From Chrysoporthe austroafricana (taxonomy: Eukaryota; Ascomycota; Sordariomycetes; Diaporthales; Cryphonectriaceae): DNA of 64,000 bases. This document shows positions 58,645-64,000 of this stretch, one piece after another. The DNA is taken from contig JYIP02000014.1 in assembly GCA_001051155.2 (NCBI GenBank), positions 91,990 through 155,989 on the forward strand, in the 5' to 3' direction. The translations under genes were made by a program, and so were the position numbers. Position 1 is the stretch's first letter. Every line of letters starts with the position of its first letter. The notes beneath the pieces are model-generated. The model saw only the letters and a program-made list of their open reading frames with translations, made no database searches and was not told the DNA's origin.

Positions 58645-59764
58645 ATGATGAGAATCGAGGCTCGCGGAGACCTTGTCTTCAGCCTAGGGGTCTTGCCTTT
58701 CCTCATGGGAGTTGGACATCTCGCCCCAGCAATAGGGTCTATTCAGGTCGCCACAGGGTCATACGAGTTCCCTATAGTGCTTTTGGGTATGATAGGCACG
58801 GCCGCTGCCCTTGTTGACTGTAAGTTTCTGTTCTGGGACATTGTGGCATCTGCATACTGATTCAACTACTACTGGTCAGCATATGACACTTACAAGGACA
58901 TTCCATCACCAAGCCGGCCACGAAAATGGATATGGCGGGCTTGGATATACTCTCTTTGGGCCGTGGTCCTCATCACCACCTACCTCACAGGAGCTGAGAC
59001 ATCCATACGCATGTATCGGTTCTCCCTGATCGGCCTCGGATGGGGCACTCCATGCATTCCTTTTTTCTCGCCCTCCTCAGGCCTTCACCTGTCTAAGCCC
59101 AAATTTCTCGCAAGTGACGCACACGACACTCAATACAGTCATAGTCCTACCGCTGACCCCACGAATCTAGTTCCTTGAGGCCAAATCCCTCATCGTTGCC
59201 GTCTGCATGGGCTATGTCACAGCCGACGTGAGCATGTTCTACTGCTGCCACGACAAGGCCAGTGCTAAGTGCACAGACAGCTCCCTACGCACACGCAGCC
59301 TCTGCCTCGCCATCCTCTACCAATTCTTCCGTGAGACTGTCTGCGACGCTAGAGACATTGACGAGGACGCCGGGAATGGCATGAGGACGCTGCCTGTGAG
59401 ATTGGGGAAGCTACACACTTTGCTCTTTTTGACATTCTTGGGAGTGTTTTTCGATGCCTTCCTCACAGCCGGAGGGATCCTTTCGAGGCCCGGAGCCTAT
59501 AAGAGCCTTCAAATTCCTCTTGAAAGCATTTCACGGGTGGGATTGACGGTCGGAATGTACTCAGTTGCATTACGGTACCCAAAGGGACATCGCCTTGCTT
59601 GGGGTGCCGTTTCGTTACTGGGACTTGTTCCAGTGCTGTGGGCACAAGCAACTCTCCTGGGACCTGAACAAATGCAGTTGCAGACAAAGGCTGTTCTCCT
59701 GGCGCCGGAGGCTGGCATGGGCTTGGAAGCCCCAGCGTCCAGCCACATGCTAGGCCGAATCTAG
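58645..59764 (+). CDS. UbiA-type membrane prenyltransferase/terpene cyclase
   Basis: Three exons, 58645-58819, 58880-59109 and 59171-59764, give about 332 residues with seven to nine hydrophobic helices. Splicing intron 1 forms the first Asp-rich motif, VDSYDTYKD (DxxDxxxD), at the end of the second helix. Exon 3 has the second, RETVCDARDIDED, followed by GMRTLPVRLGK, a UbiA-family signature. Enzymes of this fold transfer or cyclise polyprenyl diphosphates with Mg2+ inside the membrane; fungal examples include aromatic prenyltransferases and the UbiA-type terpene cyclase of fumagillin synthesis. Intron 2 appears to be GC-AG (CTC then GCAAGT, 59110-59170, with CTGAC as branch site). The N-terminus is short, so an upstream exon is possible. 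Confidence 0.75.
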
Positions 59765-59861
59765 AATCCTTTGGTTAGGAAATGATCCGGAATTATTGGT
59801 ACTAGAAATAGATCCCATTGCCTATCCAATATATATAAACAGATATTGGCTTTCTCTCTCA

Positions 59862-61115
59862 TCACCGACATTCTACTCTAGCTACATCTCCACCCGATGA
59901 AGCATCAGCTTCCCAGTGCGGATGTGGCTTTCCGTGCACCTCGAGCAGCCCGCCAGTCAATAAAGCCTCCGCGCGCACTGGGAAGAGAAGAGGTTCCAGA
60001 TAGTGCGTCTGGTTAAAATGCACGCTTGCCCACCGCAGATAAGCCGCCCATGTACCCGGCATCCGATCGGCATTCGCATTTGCAGGCTCGTCCCAAATTC
60101 TGGCCAGGTACTCTCTTTGCTTGCTCACAAGGCCGTGTGAGAGTTTCATTGTTGACGAGGTGGCCAAGATGCCTTCCACGAAATCCTCGGACTCCTTGTA
60201 TGCCTGGTCGTGCTCTGCGCCGTCACGCGGGCGACAGAGAAGATTGAACTGCCTTCGGCCAGACCATTGGGTCAGATGCTGCGCCCAGTAGACCTCGGTA
60301 ATGCACTCGTAGAGTAGCACATGCTGAGCAAAGTACGCGGGGCCATCCCACCCCAGTGCCGGGTCTTTGGTGTGCCGAAGGCGCTCTACGCAGAACATGT
60401 GGGAAATGTAATCAAAATAGGGCCCGTACTCAAACTCGGGCGGCCCCCCCGTCGAGTTTGGTACCTCGTAGCGCGTGAGATGGCGTAACAGGGGATGTCG
60501 ACTCATACCCGCCGTGCCTGGCAAATCGTCCTCCCAGCAGTGGAGGTAAAGGTCGTGCCAGAGTTTCACTCCAAGACAACCCTTACGTGCAGCAACCAGG
60601 CCGTTGAAGAACATAGCGATATCGTCACTAATGGTCATCTTGAAGCCCATCATCTCCAGGTCGTTTTGCGGGTCGGCGAGCTTGTCCCAGCATAGATCGT
60701 CCAGTCCGCGGAAGAGCATGAAGCCGACGTCAAGCCAGACGCCGCCGTGGAGGTACAAGAGAGGGAGCCGCATGATGTCCCCCATGTGCGCACCAAGATG
60801 GGCTGCGGCTGTGCCAGTCGAGGGTTGCAGCAGCGACCGCGGGAGGAAGCCGGCGGGTTCAGAGATGTATCTGGACCAGTGATTTGCTGACCCTTCGACC
60901 ATGTCTACCACCCTTATCGTCCAGTGCCGATGGCGTCGTACCCAGCTAACGATGTTGCGCTGTCACCATGGACTGCAATCCGCAAGCCCAGTGTCCCAAA
61001 ATGCCCAAATGTTCTGTTCTGAGCTATCGACGGGTTTGAACGTCTGAAGATCTACAATAATCTCTTCGTCAGTGCAGTGATCCAGCGAAAGTGTTTGCCG
61101 CGACGTGGACTCCAT
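59862..61115 (-). pseudogene. Capsular-polysaccharide-synthesis-type glycosyltransferase, stop at codon 51
   Basis: One continuous 417-codon frame from ATG 61115, broken only by TGA at 60965-60963. The part before the stop (SEQNIWAFWDTGLADCSPW) and just after (QRNIVSWVRRHRHWTIRVVD) are contiguous in this family, where a Cys is expected at the stop position, so a single base change would explain it. The downstream part has the nucleotide-sugar region LPLLYLHGGVWLDVGFML with its Asp and GFKMTISDDIAMFFNG. The next Met (60911) would give a product lacking the first Rossmann strands. Members add sugars in glycolipid or natural-product glycosylation; here the target may be the cluster product (inference). 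No signal peptide is seen. Confidence 0.78.
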
Positions 61116-61286
61116 TATGCCTGGCAATTACCAAAGTCAAAGTTTGTTGCTGGAATGTGGTCAGCAGTGTGAGATATTACGGGTGAGTTGCAGGTATCTA
61201 TACAACTTTCCGCTGGCAAAGGGGGGGGCATCCTTCGGCATTAAGCACGGAACCAGGAGCTTTGTACGAACCCGATTTATTTCCGT

Positions 61287-61320
<34 letters not shown>

Positions 61321-61922
61321 CCTTATTTAAATTTTTTTTTTTTATTTTTCAAAGGGGAAAAAAACCGANGGGGTGGTTTGTGTGTCCCCGTTTTTGTTCC
61401 CCTTCTTTTTTTTTTTTTTTTTTTTTTTTTCGCACTTGAAAAATAGTGATTTATAAAATGGCAAGGGGTATCAAAACCGCAAGCTTTGTCAAATGGCAAG
61501 TTTGAGGACCAAAAGTAAGGAAACATATAGTTCAAAGTCGTTGAATAGAAATTATAATATGATTCTTATAATAAACGAAGTAAGGATTTGACAGATCGTA
61601 CAGTTGGCCATCGGTAAGCACCCAACAAGCTCCGGCTTGACCACATTTTCTGACGGCTGACACCTAGTCAGGGCGTCTGATTAGCCTATGAAGAATCGAT
61701 TGTCTGCACAACAAGTTCTTCGGCTGTGATGGAACCCCCTTGCAAGTTTAATACGTGGGAAAATCTATTGGTTCAAGCCTCCTCTACTGAGGCGCACGTT
61801 CAGGTTCACTAACGACAACTAACCGTCACAGAGACCGTCTATATCGCGCCGCCTCTACAGCTGCTGGACACGTCTCCGTTGTCGAGGGGACCCCCACCCA
61901 CTGGCTCTCTTGGGACCTGCAT
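61116..61922. other. Intergenic with poly(T) tracts and an ambiguous base
   Basis: T runs at about 61290-61320 and 61406-61430 flank an odd 85-bp stretch containing an N at 61369. This is the only ambiguous base in the window and suggests a poorly resolved assembly junction. Open frames across it are spurious. Confidence 0.7.
61290..61430. repeat. Poly(T) tracts flanking low-quality sequence
   Basis: Thirty-one T, then homopolymer-rich sequence with one N, then about 25 T. Treat the bases here as unreliable. Confidence 0.9.
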
Positions 61923-63167
61923 CTACGGAGGAGTCACGTCCCAGGGGCTGCCGTTCAGTCGTAGACTATACCAGTAGCTGAAGTCCAGGCGCAGGTCGGC
62001 GTCGTACTCATCGAACCAGATGTATGCAAGATCATCTGCGACCAGGGCGCTATCATCGTACCACTCGGCGCGGTCGGCCGCGCCCTCGTGACTCGCCAGC
62101 GTGGTGATCTCAAGGCGGTGCCCTGCCCACCGCCCCCTTGAGATGGGCAGGAACTCGGGGTCCATGTCCTCCGGCGGGTCGCTCGCCCAGCAGATATGCG
62201 CCAGGACAGCCTCGCCGAAGCCCACGACCTGGATGTCGGGCCCGCGGATGTACTCGGGCTTGATGGCGAGGGCCTCGGCGCGGACGAACTGCTTGGTCGT
62301 CAGGTTCCGGAGGACCCACGGCTGGTCACTGGGGTAGTATGTGGACTCGCGGACGGCGATCTCCGAGCGGACTGCCCGGAATGCTGGATCTTTGTCTTTA
62401 CTTCGGCTCTTGCAGTTAGAATAGATACGTTTTGACAGGGTGTACAGGTCAATAACATCTACCATGTCGGCAAGGCAAGGGAGGGCAAAGTGCCAAAGCG
62501 TCAATGCTTGGTTGCAATAGATGTGAGTGATATTTTCGTCGTCGTCGTCGTCGATCGCCACATCAACCACCATTTGACGACACATATCCTACTCCTCAGC
62601 GGACATCAGATTAGGAGGGTAGTCGTCCGGGTCGGTCCATTCTCCCACGCAGACGATCTTCTCACCCGCCCATATTCCTAGATGCGACATGTAAAACTCA
62701 TGAAGGAAATCTCGGGCGAGGGCCCAGAGGTATCGGCTCGCGAGGCCGAGGCAGATAGTGTCTTCGATGGCCTCAATGTGCGCAAAGATGAGCAGGTGAA
62801 GCTCCGCAGGGAGATCACAAAAGCCGACAGCACCGCTACCACCCCTGCTTCCTTGTCTGGTCCGCTTACCAGGTGGTGATAGGGAGCCGGCAGGCGTCTC
62901 GCCGTCGTCATCGTCAGCCTTGCGTTTCTTAGCCTGTCTGTCAGTCCGGTCCTCTAGGGGTGGGCCGCCAGAGGCCGTCTGGGTGGCACAGGAGCTGCTG
63001 TTTCGGGAGCCTGCTGGCAAGCAAGGCTGGGGGACCTGCGGCTTGACGGGGACGGCGAGGAGCTGCACGAGTAGCTTGGCTGACCCGTCCAGGATGAAAT
63101 CATGGAGGTTGCGGCCGCGAGTTATGGCTTGGTCCCGGTAGGGGGCTGCGAGTCGGAATTTCTGCAT
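61923..63167 (-). pseudogene. F-box-like fungal protein interrupted by one TAG
   Basis: A single minus-strand frame of 415 codons from ATG 63167, with one TAG at 62591-62589 after residue 192. Before it are a polar basic N-terminus with a nuclear-type KKRK, then an F-box-like helix set (CDLPAELHLLIFAHIEAIED, RYLWALARDFLHEFY). The segment EWTDPDDYPPNLMSAEE precedes the stop. After it the same frame goes on for 220 codons with protein-like sequence (HFALPCLADMVDVIDLYTLS, SDQPWVLRNLTTKQFVRAEA). No small intron with proper ends removes the stop. F-box proteins recruit targets to SCF ubiquitin ligases; this subgroup is uncharacterised as far as I know. Read-through, error or a young pseudogene are the options. 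Confidence 0.65.
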
Positions 63168-63620
63168 CCTCTCCCAAGGTTGTCTGTCTATCGCTGAATA
63201 GATAGGATGGACCAGGCGTGTGGGTCTTGTAGTTCGATGTAAGCCTTATTGACGGGACGCTGCTTCAGGAGGAAAGCAGAACAGATTTGCAGATTTTATA
63301 TGGTAAAAGCCTCTGCTCATTGCACGCAGGGAAAGCACCCATTCACGCCGGTAAAGCAGTTGTCCTTCACAGGATCGTTGGTAAAGCCTTTGTCCTTCAC
63401 AAGATCATTGTTGTTTCCCCCGAGATCGAGTCAGGGGATTGCATTATTCTGCCCTCGTGGTTGCTTAAACTTCACTGGACCTCTTTGTCTTCTGGCCAGG
63501 AGCTGCCTGGACTTCTACGCCTCCTGACAACTCGTCACAGCGACCGTACCCACTCTAGCCAGTACGTCGTTGACCTCGCCCTCTGCGCCCGCGACAACAT
63601 TGCTTCGACTATGATATGTA
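63168..63620. other. Intergenic with 30-bp tandem repeat
   Basis: Sequence between the F-box-like gene and the transposon end. It carries two 30-bp repeats and a weaker third. A short frame (63287-63652) runs through the repeat but is not a recognised gene. Confidence 0.5.
63350..63409. repeat. 30-bp direct tandem repeat, two copies
   Basis: Units at 63350-63379 and 63380-63409 differ at five positions; a more diverged partial copy begins near 63302. Confidence 0.85.
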
Positions 63621-64000
63621 AGTCGGACCCGGTATTTCCGGACCCCCCCTAGTTCCGGACCCCCCTCCCGGACCACACCGCTACTTTAACTACCTCTATA
63701 TACTTAACGTTTTCTCTTTCATTTCTTTTCCAAATAGCTTCATATTTTTACCAGACGTCAATATAAACGCAATGAAGACCTATTCCGAAAAAGAAGTAGC
63801 TGAGGCTATTAATGCTATCAGAAATGGCCTATCTATTAAAAAGGCCTCCTCAACTTGGGCTATTCCGAAGACTACTCTTCTCCGCCGTCTAGCTGGCAAA
63901 CAGCCACATAAAACAGCCCATCAAGCAAACCAGAGACTCTCGACTACCCAAGAAGACCATCTAGCCCAATGGGTTCTTTCTCAAGCTGCTTTAGGCTTGC
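63621..64000 (+). mobile_element. Pogo/Fot1-type DNA transposon, left end (runs off window)
   Basis: The left terminus appears to begin at AGTCGGACCCGGTATTTCCG, preceded by TA (63619-63620), the target site of pogo elements. The end carries three TCCGGACC/CCGGACC-type motifs within 60 bp, consistent with terminal and subterminal repeats. The transposase frame starts at 63773. The right end is outside the window, so the matching inverted repeat and second TA cannot be checked. Confidence 0.8.
63773..64000 (+). CDS. Pogo/Fot1-family transposase, N-terminal part
   Basis: 76 codons are visible, starting MKTYSEKEVAEAINAIRNG and running off the window. This is the Psq-type helix-turn-helix: KKASSTWAIPKTTLLRRLAG binds the terminal repeats. 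The start of a CENP-B-like second DNA-binding domain follows (LSTTQEDHLAQWVLSQAALG). The DDE catalytic domain lies beyond the edge. The frame is intact as far as seen and is A/T-richer than the host exons, as expected for a mobile element. Confidence 0.88.

Noticed and set aside
61105..61446. Open frames across the poly(T)/N region
   Set aside because: Translations are phenylalanine or lysine runs from homopolymers.
61765..61785. GGTTCAAGCC resembling a tRNA B box
   Set aside because: The flanking bases do not form a T-stem and no A box or acceptor stem is present.

Overview
The window is nuclear DNA of a filamentous ascomycete (Pezizomycotina; Sordariomycetes is a guess). Genes carry several short introns of about 50-220 bp, are not in operons, and match typical mould families: SUR7/PalI, lysophospholipase, GRIP golgin, lunapark, an SREBP-like bHLH factor, DUF1479, a DMATS prenyltransferase and P450s. 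A pogo/Fot1-type DNA transposon starts at the right edge. All gene models were spliced by eye from reading-frame continuity and GT/GC...AG sites; no search was run.

Left part (1-29 kb) is fairly gene-dense. In order it holds a 5'-truncated phosphoesterase/phospholipase C, an alpha/beta hydrolase, a RING+SWIM zinc-finger protein, a SUR7/PalI membrane protein, a glutathione transferase with a 10-nt microexon, a zinc alcohol dehydrogenase, a large Ser/Thr-rich surface protein with a choice-of-anchor-L-like head, a lysophospholipase, an esterase, a conserved protein of unknown function, a SET-domain protein, a small secreted GPI-type protein and a bHLH factor.

Middle part (29-50 kb) is sparser. 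It has long stretches without a convincing gene and many microsatellites, around a GNAT acetyltransferase, a DUF1479 dioxygenase-like protein, the ER-shaping protein lunapark and a GRIP-domain golgin. The last two are divergent across a shared 1-kb promoter region.

Right part (50.9-61.1 kb) looks like a specialised-metabolite locus. It has a DMATS-type aromatic prenyltransferase, two cytochromes P450 of different types, a UbiA-type membrane prenyltransferase with both Asp-rich motifs, and a capsule-type glycosyltransferase, flanked by a dead aminoglycoside-phosphotransferase-like kinase. A plausible logic is prenylation, oxidation and glycosylation of one scaffold. The DMATS gene carries a 16-bp tandem duplication that shifts the frame, and the glycosyltransferase has a stop at codon 51, so as assembled the cluster is broken. 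An F-box-like gene further right also has a single in-frame stop. Whether this is real decay or assembly error is open; one N between poly-T tracts near 61.3 kb shows local quality problems.

Four introns appear to use GC-AG rather than GT-AG ends, and two genes need microexons of 10 and 14 nt. Automated gene callers are likely to get these loci wrong.
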